64,000 nucleotides of DNA, from positions 3,022,001 to 3,086,000 of the forward strand of contig NZ_CP162137.1 of NCBI RefSeq assembly GCF_040833995.1, given 5' to 3'. The notes under the pieces are model-generated. The model was not told the origin of the DNA. It saw only the letters and a program-made list of their open reading frames with translations, and made no database searches. Source of the stretch: Leptospira sp. WS58.C1 (GTDB lineage Bacteria; Spirochaetota; Leptospiria; Leptospirales; Leptospiraceae). Shown here one piece after another: positions 18,534 through 34,536 of the stretch. Position 1 is the stretch's first letter; each line of letters starts with the position of its first letter. The position numbers and the translations under genes were made by a program.

Positions 18534-18880
18534 AGCAAAGAATCCTAATCTTAATATTTATACTCTTAAGTTATTATGGATGTATTTCAATCCCGTGGGA
18601 ATCTTCCGGGACTTTTATTGCAGCCGAAGGTTTCAAGGATTACAAAAACCTAAAGGAAGAGCGGGTGGAAGGGAAAAGTTGTACATATTATGGACCTTTT
18701 TTTCCAATCTTCGTCTTTGGCAAGGGAACATTACAAGATGCATTTAAAGAAGCGTTACTACTATCCCCTAAAGGAACACAAGGGCTTAGCGATGTAGAAA
18801 TGTATCATACTGATTACAGTGTCCTGCTGTTCAGTTGGAAATGTGTTACGGTTAATGGCTATCCCGCCCAAAAAAAATAA
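18530..18880 (+). CDS. Small lipoprotein, TRL-like, coupled to the preceding gene
   Basis: From the ATG at 18530 the product has 116 residues with a basic start and a lipobox-like LLSYYGC. The mature part contains CTYYGPFFPIFVFGKGTL and ends WKCVTVNGYPA, with a spacing of Cys and Gly like that of the gene just upstream, so the two look like diverged duplicates. The ATG overlaps the previous stop codon (ATGA). An extended start at 18503 would lie inside the previous gene and is less likely. It is convergent with the ribosomal operon, whose terminator lies immediately beyond. Confidence 0.72.
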   Translation: MKQRILILIFILLSYYGCISIPWESSGTFIAAEGFKDYKNLKEERVEGKSCTYYGPFFPIFVFGKGTLQDAFKEALLLSPKGTQGLSDVEMYHTDYSVLLFSWKCVTVNGYPAQKK

Positions 18881-18910
18881 AAATCTACTCCGCTAAAAAT
18901 CGGTCGAAAA

Positions 18911-18947
18911 AGACAAAAATAAAAAAGGGACTCTTTCGGAGTCCCTT
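18911..18947 (-). terminator. Rho-independent terminator of the rpo/ribosomal operon
   Basis: Read on the minus strand, AAGGGACT, a seven-base loop and AGTCCCTT form a perfect eight-pair stem followed directly by a T-rich tail. It lies 56 bp beyond the rpsG stop codon. A second GC-rich hairpin (CGCGGT/ACCGCG, 18961-18980) lies between the stop codon and the terminator. Confidence 0.92.
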
Positions 18948-19002
18948 CATAAAACCTGTTCGCGGTCTCATGCAACCGCGGACGTTTGTGAATAAAAGAT
19001 TT

Positions 19003-19476
19003 TTACCAGCGATAGTGGCTGAATGCTTTGTTCGCATCTGCCATTTTTCGGATATCTTCCTTCTTCTTGATTGCTGCTCCGGTGCCTTTTTGAGCCTCGA
19101 TAAATTCTGCAGCAAGCTTGTTGGCCATACCTTTTTCGTTTCTTTCTCTGGAATAACGGATCAACCATCTGATCCCAAGAGCTAAACGTCTTTCAGGACG
19201 AACTTCGATAGGAACTTGGTAAGTCACACCACCCACACGACGGGATTTTACTTCCACTTGCGGTTTAACGTTTTCTAATGCTTCTTTAAAAGTAACGTAA
19301 GGATCGTTTCCGGTCTTTTTTTGGACCAGATCCAGAGCATCATAAAATAAAGATTCTGCTACGGATTTTTTTCCGTCCAACATCAGGCAGTTGATAAACT
19401 TCGCGATGTTTGCATCTCCATAAACCGAATCCGGCTGGATCTTGCGTGGTTCTACTTTTCCTCTTCTTCTAGACAT
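19003..19476 (-). CDS. rpsG: 30S ribosomal protein S7
   Basis: The 157-residue product matches S7 along its full length ([17 protein letters not shown], then [16 protein letters not shown], ending AFSHYRW). S7 nucleates assembly of the 30S head and contacts tRNA at the E site. It is the last gene of the operon, 14 bp after rpsL. In many bacteria fusA and tuf follow; here transcription ends at a strong terminator and lipoprotein genes lie beyond on the other strand. Confidence 0.98.
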   Translation of the reverse strand: MSRRRGKVEPRKIQPDSVYGDANIAKFINCLMLDGKKSVAESLFYDALDLVQKKTGNDPYVTFKEALENVKPQVEVKSRRVGGVTYQVPIEVRPERRLALGIRWLIRYSRERNEKGMANKLAAEFIEAQKGTGAAIKKKEDIRKMADANKAFSHYRW

Positions 19477-19490
19477 TCCTAATAACTCCC

Positions 19491-19865
19491 TTACGCCTTA
19501 GGTTTTTTCGTTCCATATTTAGAACGACCCTTACGACGTTTATCGATACCAAGAGTATCCAAGGTACCACGGATAATATGATAACGAACCCCTGGAAGGT
19601 CTTTTACCCTTCCCCCGCGGATCAGAACAACGTTGTGCTCTTGCAGGTTATGTCCCTCACCGGGAATATAAGCGGTCACTTCAATACCGGTTGTTAAACG
19701 AACCCTTGCGACTTTTCTTAAAGCCGAGTTCGGTTTTTTCGGAGTGAAGGTAGTCACCTTCGTGCAAACTCCCCGGCGTTGGGGGCTACTTTTTAATGCA
19801 GGAGATTTAGACTTGTTAATCTGTTTTTTCCTGCCGTGACGTATAAGTTGGCTAATTGTAGGCAT
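19491..19865 (-). CDS. rpsL: 30S ribosomal protein S12
   Basis: The 124-residue S12 is near the decoding centre of the 30S subunit. Family sequences [17 protein letters not shown] and [13 protein letters not shown] are intact. The Lys residues that change in streptomycin-resistant mutants (E. coli K42 and K87, in PKKPNS and RVKDLPG) are both wild type, which predicts streptomycin sensitivity at this target. It follows rpoC by 75 bp, a spacer that can fold into a hairpin. Confidence 0.98.
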   Translation of the reverse strand: MPTISQLIRHGRKKQINKSKSPALKSSPQRRGVCTKVTTFTPKKPNSALRKVARVRLTTGIEVTAYIPGEGHNLQEHNVVLIRGGRVKDLPGVRYHIIRGTLDTLGIDKRRKGRSKYGTKKPKA

Positions 19866-19880
19866 GAGTTTCTTCTTTTT

Positions 19881-19922
19881 AGCAGGCCGGTGACCTATTT
19901 TACCAGTTCTACCGACCCTGCT
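19881..19922 (-). other. Hairpin in the rpoC-rpsL spacer
   Basis: On the minus strand AGCAGG pairs with CCTGCT, and inside it CGGT pairs with ACCG, around a loop of about 19 bases. No T run follows, so it is not a terminator. It could be an RNA processing site or a translation control element for rpsL and rpsG; that is inference. Confidence 0.4.
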
Positions 19923-19940
19923 CTATTGTAAAGCTTTCCT

Positions 19941-24146
<4,206 letters not shown>

Positions 24147-24161
24147 GCTACCTTTCTTCCC

Positions 24162-27844
<3,683 letters not shown>

Positions 27845-27879
27845 GTGTGCTCCCTGGGGTGATGGAAAATTATAACTGC

Positions 27880-27924
27880 GCGAAAAAATACAATAAGGCA
27901 AGGACGTCCGCTGGCCTCCTTGCC
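27880..27924 (-). promoter_or_regulatory. Possible attenuator between rplL and rpoB
   Basis: On the minus strand GGCAAGGA and TCCTTGCC form an eight-pair stem (27924-27917 with 27904-27897), with a 12-base loop. It is followed after eight bases by a run of six T. The separation of the T run from the stem suggests a weak or partial terminator. A partial terminator at the same place is known in the E. coli rplJL-rpoBC operon. Confidence 0.55.
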
Positions 27925-27977
27925 TGAGTGAAAGGATTGTAATCAGATATCGAGGAGACAAAGCCTCGGCTTCCTGA

Positions 27978-28364
27978 TTAGACAGCCTTAAGTTCGATTT
28001 GAGCTCCGACAGCTTCTAATTTCTTTTTAATGTCGTCAGCTTCCGCTTTTGCAACGCCGTCTTTAACAGACTTTCCGCCAGCTTCTACCAAGTCTTTTGC
28101 TTCTTTCAAGCCCAGACCGGTAATCTCGCGAACAACCTTGATAACTTCGATTTTTTTATCGCCGAAACCTTTCAATACAACGTTGAAAGAAGCAGGCTCA
28201 TCTGCTCCTGCTGCTGCTCCGCCACCTGCTGGTGCCGCTGCAGCTACTGCTACTGGAGCCGCTGCGGAAATTCCGAACTTCTCCTCCATTTTTTTAACTA
28301 GATCGGCTGCTTCCACAAGGGTAAGTTTGCCGAGTTGCTCTAATAACGCTTCAGTGGTAGACAT
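27978..28364 (-). CDS. rplL: 50S ribosomal protein L7/L12
   Basis: The 128-residue acidic protein has an N-terminal dimerisation domain, an Ala/Gly-rich hinge (about residues 36-55) and the conserved C-terminal factor-binding domain ([20 protein letters not shown]). It forms the ribosomal stalk with L10 and recruits translation GTPases. It follows rplJ by 54 bp, and 135 bp separate it from rpoB. Confidence 0.98.
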   Translation of the reverse strand: MSTTEALLEQLGKLTLVEAADLVKKMEEKFGISAAAPVAVAAAAPAGGGAAAGADEPASFNVVLKGFGDKKIEVIKVVREITGLGLKEAKDLVEAGGKSVKDGVAKAEADDIKKKLEAVGAQIELKAV

Positions 28365-28418
28365 TTTGTGCTCCTTTGATTCCGTTTGGTCCTTTAAACT
28401 ACTTACTAAAATTTGTTC

Positions 28419-28952
28419 TTACTGATTGTTCTTCTCTGCGACTGCTTGGATAGCTCTTGCAAGTCCTGCGATAATTTGGTTCAGACCAGAAGCGATACTT
28501 CTTGCCGGACCGTTGATACCGCCTGCGATCTGAGCCAAGAGTTGTTCTCTTGACGGAAGACCTGCGATTGCTTCCACATCTTCTGCATTCAGAACGGATC
28601 CGTCTAGATATCCCGCTTTCAGAATAAGATTTTTATTCGTCTTTGCGTACTCTTTTAGAATTTTGGCTGCGCTCGGAAGATTTGCATCCGCAAATATCGC
28701 CGCTAGAGGTCCTTGGTATTCGGATCCAAAGGCGATGTTCTTATCCTTATGCTTCTCGGATTCTTTCAGTGCGAGCAGAAAGAGATTATTCTTGATCACT
28801 TTCATCTCGGAACCTTCTTTACGAAGTTTCGCGCGAAGATTTGTGATCTCTTCTACTGTGAGTCCGCTGTAGCTGGCTAGGATAAAGTCGCTACGTTTTT
28901 CTAATCTGCCTTTTAATTCGGCTACTGCTTCAATTTTTTCCTGGCTGGGCAT
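28419..28952 (-). CDS. rplJ: 50S ribosomal protein L10
   Basis: The 177-residue protein has the L10 N-terminal RNA-binding part ([18 protein letters not shown], then [17 protein letters not shown]) and a C-terminal helix that binds L7/L12 dimers. In many bacteria L10 also represses its own operon by binding the leader RNA. Here only 26 bp separate it from rplA, so any such leader would lie in that short gap or within the end of rplA. Confidence 0.97.
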   Translation of the reverse strand: MPSQEKIEAVAELKGRLEKRSDFILASYSGLTVEEITNLRAKLRKEGSEMKVIKNNLFLLALKESEKHKDKNIAFGSEYQGPLAAIFADANLPSAAKILKEYAKTNKNLILKAGYLDGSVLNAEDVEAIAGLPSREQLLAQIAGGINGPARSIASGLNQIIAGLARAIQAVAEKNNQ

Positions 28953-28978
28953 TGTTCCTACTCCCGTCTACTACATCC

Positions 28979-29671
28979 TTAAATGGATGTGTTGACCAGT
29001 TCCTTAACGTCTACTTTCACACCGGCACCCATGGTTGGGGATACGGAGAAAGTTTTCAGATAATCACCCTTTGCATCCGAAGGTTTATCCCGGAGAAGAG
29101 TTTGAACTACTGTGCGAATGTTTTCTACAAGTTTACTTTGATCAAAGCTGACCTTGCCAACTCCTAAGTGAACGACTCCACCTTTGTCCGGACGATATTC
29201 GATACGTCCTGACTTTAGCTCGCCAACCGCTTTCGCAACGTCGTTTGTAACCGTTCCTGCCTTAGGTTTAGGCATTAAACCTTTACGTCCTAAGATCGGT
29301 CCTAGTTTACCTACTTCCTTCATCATATCAGGAGTAGCAACGCAAGCGTCGAAGTCGGTCCAACCACCGGCCACTTTTTCGATCAAGTCCATATCGCCCA
29401 CGAATTCCGCACCTGCGTTTTTCGCGTCGTTTTGTTTGTCTCCTTTACAGAAAACGAGAACTCGAACCAGTTTACCGGTTCCGTGAGGAAGAGAAATAGT
29501 TCCTCTCACGTTTTGAAGAGATTTATAATTTACTTTCGTAGCAATTTCTATCGTTCCGTCGAACTTAGTGTAAGAAGAGGCTTTCGCTAATTCTACAGCT
29601 TTCTCGATCGGATAAACTTTTGTTGCGTCGACTTTCTCTTTAGCCGCGCGATATTTTTTTCCGCGTTTCAT
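28979..29671 (-). CDS. rplA: 50S ribosomal protein L1
   Basis: The 230-residue product matches L1 throughout (MKRGKKYRAAKEKVD, FDACVATPDMM, LGRKGLMPKPKAGTV). L1 forms the mobile L1 stalk at the ribosomal E site. Its start follows the rplK stop by 3 bp, showing close coupling. Confidence 0.98.
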   Translation of the reverse strand: MKRGKKYRAAKEKVDATKVYPIEKAVELAKASSYTKFDGTIEIATKVNYKSLQNVRGTISLPHGTGKLVRVLVFCKGDKQNDAKNAGAEFVGDMDLIEKVAGGWTDFDACVATPDMMKEVGKLGPILGRKGLMPKPKAGTVTNDVAKAVGELKSGRIEYRPDKGGVVHLGVGKVSFDQSKLVENIRTVVQTLLRDKPSDAKGDYLKTFSVSPTMGAGVKVDVKELVNTSI

Positions 29672-29674
29672 GAA

Positions 29675-30103
29675 TTAACCCTCTACCGTAACGCCCATGG
29701 AACGACAAGTTCCGGCGATAATTTGAACAGCTGCGTCCAGATCGTTCGCGTTTAAGTCTTCCATTTTGGTTTTAGCAATTTCTTCCAATTGCTTACGAGT
29801 GATCTTCCCTACCTTAACGGTATGAGGAGTTGCGGAACCGGTCTCTAATCCGATCGCTTTTTTCACAAGAAGAGCTGCCGGAGGGGACTTGGTAATGAAT
29901 GTAAAACTCCTGTCGGAGAATACCGTAATTACAACGGGGAGCTTATAACCCATTTGGTTTTTAGATCTCTCGTTGAACTGCTTGCAGAACTCCATGATGT
30001 TCAATCCTGCCTGACCGAGAGCCGGTCCGACTGGAGGAGCAGGGTTGGCCTTACCGGCTTCAACCTGGAGCTTAATCTGCTTTACTACTTTTTTTGCTGC
30101 CAT
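29675..30103 (-). CDS. rplK: 50S ribosomal protein L11
   Basis: The 142-residue product has the typical L11 opening ([22 protein letters not shown]) and the RNA-binding C-terminal domain ([18 protein letters not shown]). L11 binds the GTPase-associated centre of 23S rRNA and is the target region of thiostrepton. It follows nusG by 41 bp. Confidence 0.98.
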   Translation of the reverse strand: MAAKKVVKQIKLQVEAGKANPAPPVGPALGQAGLNIMEFCKQFNERSKNQMGYKLPVVITVFSDRSFTFITKSPPAALLVKKAIGLETGSATPHTVKVGKITRKQLEEIAKTKMEDLNANDLDAAVQIIAGTCRSMGVTVEG

Positions 30104-30144
30104 TGGCGAAACACCTTATTTGTTTCTCCCGGTTCTCCCACCGG

Positions 30145-30699
30145 TCAGGGTTCGGTTTTGACCTGTAGATAATCTAATTCCACAGGGGTAGAGCGACCGA
30201 AAATCTCCACCTTCACTCTGAGTCTTCCTTTGTCCGGGAAGATCTCATCTACGACTCCGGTAAAATTAGCGAAAGGCCCGTCGATAATCTTCAGGCTATC
30301 TCCCACTTTAAACAACAATCGAGGAGTCACCGGCTCCTCTGATTGGAACTCTCCCGTTTCCGCGAAAAGATTTTTCACCTCGTCTACGGAAAGAGGCTCA
30401 GGTCCTCCGTCTTTCGATCCCACAAAAGTGGAAACGGAAGGAAGACTTTGGATCATAAAACGAAGGTCCTCGTCCATATCCATCTCAACAAGAACATAGC
30501 CCGGCATAAGTTTTTTCTTAGTAACCTTCTTTTTGCCGTTCTTCATCTCGGCGACTTCCATGGTAGGAATGCGCACTTGAGAAATCTTCTCTTCCAGCTT
30601 ACGCTGTTGGATCAGCTTTTCCAGATTCTTCTGGACCTTATTCTCGTGACCGGAATAAGTCTGTAACGCATACCATTTCAAATCAGCCATCTTAATCAC
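30145..30699 (-). CDS. nusG: Transcription termination/antitermination factor NusG
   Basis: The product has the NGN domain (WYALQTYSGHENKVQKNLE) and a C-terminal KOW domain (FKVGDSLKIIDGPFANFTG). NusG binds RNA polymerase and couples it to Rho or the ribosome. Two starts compete: GTG at 30699 has AGGA four bases upstream, while ATG at 30690 gives the more usual MADLKW terminus but has no well-placed site. The gene follows secE by 16 bp. Confidence 0.97.
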   Translation of the reverse strand: MIKMADLKWYALQTYSGHENKVQKNLEKLIQQRKLEEKISQVRIPTMEVAEMKNGKKKVTKKKLMPGYVLVEMDMDEDLRFMIQSLPSVSTFVGSKDGGPEPLSVDEVKNLFAETGEFQSEEPVTPRLLFKVGDSLKIIDGPFANFTGVVDEIFPDKGRLRVKVEIFGRSTPVELDYLQVKTEP

Positions 30700-30715
30700 A
30701 CTTAATCCTAGGTTC

Positions 30716-30898
30716 TTACAGATTCCAGAATCCGGTAAGAAGCTTCACAAACGCAGTATCCGAAAAGAATAGGAAAGCAGAGAAAAATAACACCGTGACT
30801 AGAACGACGATGGTGGACTGCATCACCTCTTGTCTATTCGGCCATTGAACTTTTTTAAGTTCTTCTCTACACTCTTGTATAAATGCGCCAAACTTCAC
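30716..30898 (-). CDS. secE: Preprotein translocase subunit SecE
   Basis: The 60-residue single-helix form of SecE has the amphipathic segment [20 protein letters not shown] and one C-terminal transmembrane helix ([17 protein letters not shown]). The VxWP motif is the SecE hallmark. It stabilises SecY in the Sec translocon. It lies 44 bp after the tRNA-Trp gene and heads the protein-coding part of the operon. Confidence 0.95.
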   Translation of the reverse strand: MKFGAFIQECREELKKVQWPNRQEVMQSTIVVLVTVLFFSAFLFFSDTAFVKLLTGFWNL

Positions 30899-30942
30899 TA
30901 ATAAATCCTTCCCAATCCTCTTAGAACTCGAGGAAAAAACTC

Positions 30943-31013
<71 letters not shown>

Positions 31014-31021
31014 ATTCGAAC

Positions 31022-31095
<74 letters not shown>

Positions 31096-31136
31096 ATGTC
31101 TATCTACCCGCTCCCAGAGATAGGAGCTAGAAATAC

Positions 31137-31166
31137 ACAGTATTTTTACCCAGGGTCCCCGGTCAA
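31137..31166 (-). promoter_or_regulatory. Sigma-70-type promoter of the tRNA-secE-nusG-rpl-rpo operon
   Basis: On the minus strand TTGACC (31166-31161) and TACTGT (31142-31137) are separated by 18 bases, and the tRNA-Thr gene begins about 40 bases beyond the -10 box. The spacing and the -35 box are good; the -10 box is moderate. Confidence 0.65.
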
Positions 31167-31430
31167 GGTTTTAGCGGCTCTTCCCTGGTTGCTGGCATTA
31201 TTTATGCAAGGAAGAAGGATTTTTGAACCTTCTTCCCGAAGTGCCAATCGACTTTGATGTGATTTTCCCAATCTTATGCGACATAAGAAAGCAATCTATA
31301 TGGGAAGAAGGGTACGTACATCCAAAATTTTCCCGGCCACCCGCGAAGCGGAACCAATTTTCTAACCCCAAATCACTTTTCCGGCCTTACATTCTTGATA
31401 TACATCTAATAACACCATATACTACCATAT
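31167..31430 (+). other. Intergenic region upstream of the vapBC-like genes
   Basis: With the promoter and tRNA leader to its left, this makes about 335 bp without a gene. No conserved frame is visible; an open frame at 31223-31480 lacks any family resemblance. Close to the antitoxin the sequence is AT-rich, with a direct repeat of ACCATATA (around 31415 and 31425) that could serve as an operator for the antitoxin. Confidence 0.4.
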
Positions 31431-31634
31431 ATAAAAGCTGTCAAAACCACCTTATACATCCCAGACGAACTGATTGCTAGCGCCCAAGACTATACCGGGA
31501 TCCTAGAAAAGACTCGTCTCGTGCAAGAGGGACTCCGCGCATTGATTCGGGAAAAATCCGCAGAAAGAATGGCTCTCTTAGGTGGAAGCGATCCAAAAGC
31601 AGAAGGTCCAATTCGTAAAAAAATATCTAAATGA
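31431..31634 (+). CDS. VapB-like antitoxin, start codon ATA where ATG is expected
   Basis: The frame reads KAVKTTLYIPDELIASAQ and then EKTRLVQEGLRALIREK, the ribbon-helix-helix start and following helix of VapB/DUF2191-type antitoxins, and ends PIRKKISK at a TGA that overlaps the toxin ATG. No ATG, GTG or TTG precedes the conserved part: back to the in-frame stop at 31410 the codons include ATA at 31431, exactly where an ATG would give MKAVKTTLYIPDEL. Either ATA is used as a poor start or the antitoxin has lost its start by a G-to-A change. A truncated product from an internal GTG or TTG would lack the DNA-binding strand. Confidence 0.65.
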   Translation: MKAVKTTLYIPDELIASAQDYTGILEKTRLVQEGLRALIREKSAERMALLGGSDPKAEGPIRKKISK

Positions 31635-32002
31635 CAGCGGTGCTAGTCGACACTTCCATTTGGATCAATCATCTTCGTAAATCGGATCCGAAACTTACGG
31701 AACTTCTCCGCCTTGGCTTGGTCAGACGTCATCCTATGGTAGAGGGAGAACTCAGTTTGGGAAATTTTAAGAATAAGAACTTTTTTCTAATCGAGTACGC
31801 CCAATTAAAGGAAGTTCCGATCGCAAATCATAAAGAAGTCCTGATCTTTTCGGAAAGAAATTCTCTGGCGGGACTGGGAATCGGCTGGATAGACGCACAT
31901 TTGCTTGCAAGTTGTATCTTAGGAAGTGCAAAATTATATTCTGGTGACTTGTCTCTATCAAAGGCTGCGGAGAAAGTAGGGATCGCGGAAATTACAACAT
32001 GA
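31631..32002 (+). CDS. vapC: VapC-family PIN-domain ribonuclease toxin
   Basis: The 123-residue PIN domain has all four acidic residues expected for magnesium binding: Asp7 (LVDTSIWI), Glu40 (VEGELSLG), Asp88 (WIDAHLLAS) and Asp106 (YSGDLSL). VapC toxins cleave specific RNAs, commonly initiator tRNA or rRNA loops, and are held in check by the cognate VapB. The start overlaps the antitoxin stop (ATGA). The toxin stop itself overlaps the start of a membrane AraC regulator, again by ATGA, so three genes form one translationally coupled unit. Confidence 0.88.
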   Translation: MTAVLVDTSIWINHLRKSDPKLTELLRLGLVRRHPMVEGELSLGNFKNKNFFLIEYAQLKEVPIANHKEVLIFSERNSLAGLGIGWIDAHLLASCILGSAKLYSGDLSLSKAAEKVGIAEITT

Positions 32003-33114
32003 ATGAGTTCGGAACCCAATCTTACACCTCCCTATTTTTAGTTTTTTCGATCGGACTTGCGTTCTTATTTTCTTTGGGAGAAATATTTTCTTCTCCCAAA
32101 GGAGAAAAACAAAACTTACTCGCCTTCATTTTCCTATTAGTGGGGCTTTTTCTTATACATGCATTTTTGATTACCTGCAAAATGATCATACATTTCCCCG
32201 GTTTGTATCTAACCCATCTCCCTATATCCGCGCTTATGGGTCCTTTTATAGAACGGTATCTTCTCCTTGCCATGGGAAACACTCCCGAATCTAAAAAGAT
32301 TTTTTATCTGAAAATGATCCCAGCTCTTGCAATATTTCTATGGATGTCTAACTTCTATTTTACAGGAGGTATAGAAAAGATCGAATTACTTAAAGATCTA
32401 CAAACCACCGGACTTCCTTTATTCTTAAAAATCCCTGTTTTAAGTACGCTTGGACTTATGTTCGTATTCTTACTTTCTACATTCTTTCGTTTATTTGCGG
32501 GTTTTAGATTCTCAGTCATCTACAAAGATCCAAGAATGCTTACGATCCTGATGGTAAGTGTTTGCATTTTGATCATTTTATTATACGGAGCGATATCGGT
32601 ATCGATAGGATCAATCAGAGGTTTAGAAGGAGTCGGTTCTTTAGTTGGGATCTTTTTATGTTCTTTGTACATTCTACGCCAAGGATATCCGGAATTTTTC
32701 TTAGAAGTCCAAAGAGTGGTAGAAGAAGAGAAAAAATACAGAGCTACCCAGCTCGGCGGATTGGATTTAGATAATATTAAACAAAACTTAGAAGACTTAT
32801 TTCAAAAGGAAAAGGTATTCTTAAAGGAAGATCTGACCCTGGGATTTCTGGCGGGAAAACTGGAGATCAGCACTCATCAACTTTCCGAATATCTGAACAA
32901 CGAGATTGGAAAAAATTTTTTCCAATTATTGAATGAATATAGGGTAAAAGAGGCCAAAAGTAAAATAGAATCCGATCCTGCTCAAGTTTTATTGTCCATT
33001 GCTTACTCATCAGGATTCGGCTCCAAATCCGCTTTTAACGAGGTTTTCCGAAAGGAGACCGGATTCACACCTTCCGAATACAGAAATAAAATCCGTAAAA
33101 ATAAGTCCAAATAG
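31999..33114 (+). CDS. Membrane-anchored AraC regulator
   Basis: The 371-residue protein begins with seven or so transmembrane helices (about residues 8-235) and no large exported domain. A charged linker (EVQRVVEEEKKYR) follows, and an AraC-type domain occupies about 265-365, with two helix-turn-helix units (LTLGFLAGKLEISTHQLSEYL and LLSIAYSSGFGSKSAFNEVF) and the closing FTPSEYRNK. It resembles the regulator at 13980 in the DNA-binding part but has a different sensor. The ATG overlaps the vapC stop. A sterol-desaturase paralogue follows in the same direction 102 bp on, and is a possible target. Confidence 0.87.
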   Translation: MNEFGTQSYTSLFLVFSIGLAFLFSLGEIFSSPKGEKQNLLAFIFLLVGLFLIHAFLITCKMIIHFPGLYLTHLPISALMGPFIERYLLLAMGNTPESKKIFYLKMIPALAIFLWMSNFYFTGGIEKIELLKDLQTTGLPLFLKIPVLSTLGLMFVFLLSTFFRLFAGFRFSVIYKDPRMLTILMVSVCILIILLYGAISVSIGSIRGLEGVGSLVGIFLCSLYILRQGYPEFFLEVQRVVEEEKKYRATQLGGLDLDNIKQNLEDLFQKEKVFLKEDLTLGFLAGKLEISTHQLSEYLNNEIGKNFFQLLNEYRVKEAKSKIESDPAQVLLSIAYSSGFGSKSAFNEVFRKETGFTPSEYRNKIRKNKSK

Positions 33115-33150
33115 TCCGTCTCGATCGGTCTGGACATATATTTTATTCCG

Positions 33151-33162
33151 CTCCGATCGGAG
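33151..33162. promoter_or_regulatory. Perfect 12-bp palindrome upstream of the sterol-desaturase copy
   Basis: CTCCGATCGGAG is a perfect palindrome 54 bp before the downstream start codon. Two related GATCGG sequences flank it (around 33123 and 33204). It may be an operator, possibly for the adjacent AraC regulator; that is inference. Confidence 0.35.
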
Positions 33163-33216
33163 AGGACGACTTCTTCATAGATCCGACGTAAACTGAATGC
33201 AGAGATCGGAGGAAAA

Positions 33217-34056
33217 ATGGCAATCAATGCTTGTGATTTCGGTTGGGAATGTGTTCGGAATTTCGGACTATTCCAACTTTCAATGAACTTTATCAGATAC
33301 TATCCTCTAGCGGGACTTGCATTCTTTATATTCTGGGTTTGGAAAAAAGGAACCTTCGAAAAGTTTCGGATCCAGAAAAATTTTCCCAAATGGGAGAAGG
33401 TAGTCTACGAGATCAAACAATCTGCGGTTACAATGGTAATGTTCAGTCTGGTTGCGGTCCTCTCCTTCAGCCTTCAAAAATTAGGCTATCTTCCAAGAGC
33501 GCTTTACTTCGATATCTCCGAAAGAGGTTGGGCTTATGCGATCTTAAGTTATATACTGATCACTATCTGGCATGAAACCTGGTTCTACTGGGCACATAGG
33601 CTCATGCATCACAAAAAAGTTTACTCCTTTGTACATGCTATCCATCATAAATCCGTAAACCCTTCACCATTAGCTGCTTATAATTTCCATTGGGCGGAAG
33701 CTTTTTTGGAAGCGATCTATGTCGTACCATTCATCAGTTTGGTTCCGATCCATTTCGGAGTATTTATATTTCACACATTCTATGCAATGGTTATGAATAT
33801 CTGGTGGCACTTAGGGTATGAATTTTTACCTAAAGGTTGGGCAAGTCATCCTATCACAAAATGGATCAATACTTCTACCCATCATAACCTTCATCACCAG
33901 AAGTTTCACGGGAATTATAGTCTTTATTTTAATTTTTGGGACAGAGTCATGGGAACAAATTTCCCGAATTACGAGACCTATTTTGACGAGGTAGCTGGGA
34001 AGAAAGAAAATTACGAAAAAACTCCCGTTGCCTCCGAGGTAGGATTCGCGAAGTAG
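33217..34056 (+). CDS. Sterol desaturase/fatty-acid hydroxylase family membrane protein (copy 2)
   Basis: The 279-residue paralogue of the protein encoded at 12194-13033 has the same length, the same unusual N-terminus (GWECVRNFGLFQ, then NFIRYYPLAGLAF) and the same His boxes (HETWFYWAHRLMHH, HAIHHKSVNPSP, THHNLHHQKFHG). A di-iron oxygenase acting on a membrane lipid is expected. The start is supported by GGAGG five bases before the ATG. The two copies differ mainly in the helices after residue 70 and in the tail. A strong terminator lies 114 bp downstream. Confidence 0.88.
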   Translation: MAINACDFGWECVRNFGLFQLSMNFIRYYPLAGLAFFIFWVWKKGTFEKFRIQKNFPKWEKVVYEIKQSAVTMVMFSLVAVLSFSLQKLGYLPRALYFDISERGWAYAILSYILITIWHETWFYWAHRLMHHKKVYSFVHAIHHKSVNPSPLAAYNFHWAEAFLEAIYVVPFISLVPIHFGVFIFHTFYAMVMNIWWHLGYEFLPKGWASHPITKWINTSTHHNLHHQKFHGNYSLYFNFWDRVMGTNFPNYETYFDEVAGKKENYEKTPVASEVGFAK

Positions 34057-34169
34057 ATGTATACAAAAACCTATCGCAAAAAGTCCGGGCTCTTATAACC
34101 CTTGGACGAATACCGATCAAATCGTTAAGTTTTAGGACGGACTATAAAATTTTCGTAATAGCTCTAATT

Positions 34170-34201
34170 GGAAAACCGAGTCTCCTCGGTTTTCCTTTTT
34201 T
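34170..34201 (+). terminator. Rho-independent terminator
   Basis: GGAAAACCGAG, a TCTC loop and CTCGGTTTTCC form a perfect 11-pair stem followed by six T on the plus strand. It ends the transcript of the sterol-desaturase gene and possibly the coupled vapBC-araC unit. The minus strand lacks a T run. Confidence 0.85.
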
Positions 34202-34212
34202 GTATTTCGGTT

Positions 34213-34536
34213 TTAGAATGTAATTCCACTCCCCCCATGACCGCCTCCGCCGTGACCTCCTCCGCCGCCGCCAGAACTACCGCCACCCCCTCCCCCACCA
34301 GAACCTCCTCTGGAAGTACTAGAGCTTCTTCCTCCTGAAGAAGTAACGGTATGGCAGTCTGATTTACAATCATCACAAATGGCCTTACAAATAAATCCAA
34401 TCCCAAGAGAATTTTCATTGGTTGCAACCAATAGACAAATTGAGAAGTTTTTATCGCAGTCTCTTACACAACGATCGTCGTTCGTACAAGATTCCAAAAA
34501 GAAAAGAACAAGAGCTATCTGAAATGCCGATTTCAT
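34213..34536 (-). CDS. Cys- and Gly-rich small lipoprotein
   Basis: The 107-residue product has a short export signal ending at a lipobox-like FFLESC. It has a middle part with eight or so Cys residues (CVRDCDKNFSIC, CKAICDDCKSDC) and a tail almost entirely of Gly, Ser and His (about residues 68-104). The Cys spacing is regular enough for disulfides or metal binding, and the His in the Gly-rich tail could also bind metal. No family is recognised. The ATG overlaps the stop of the ankyrin lipoprotein upstream (ATGA), so the two are coupled. Confidence 0.7.
   Translation of the reverse strand: MKSAFQIALVLFFLESCTNDDRCVRDCDKNFSICLLVATNENSLGIGFICKAICDDCKSDCHTVTSSGGRSSSTSRGGSGGGGGGGSSGGGGGGHGGGGHGGSGITF

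Noticed and set aside
31223..31480. Possible 85-residue protein before the vapBC-like genes
   Set aside because: No family resemblance and no ribosome-binding site; it overlaps the antitoxin frame and an AT-rich likely operator.
34164..34427. Alternative Val/Glu-rich frame over the Gly-rich lipoprotein gene
   Set aside because: It is a frame-shifted reading of the Gly-codon run and includes the terminator; the lipoprotein frame has a signal sequence and coupled start.
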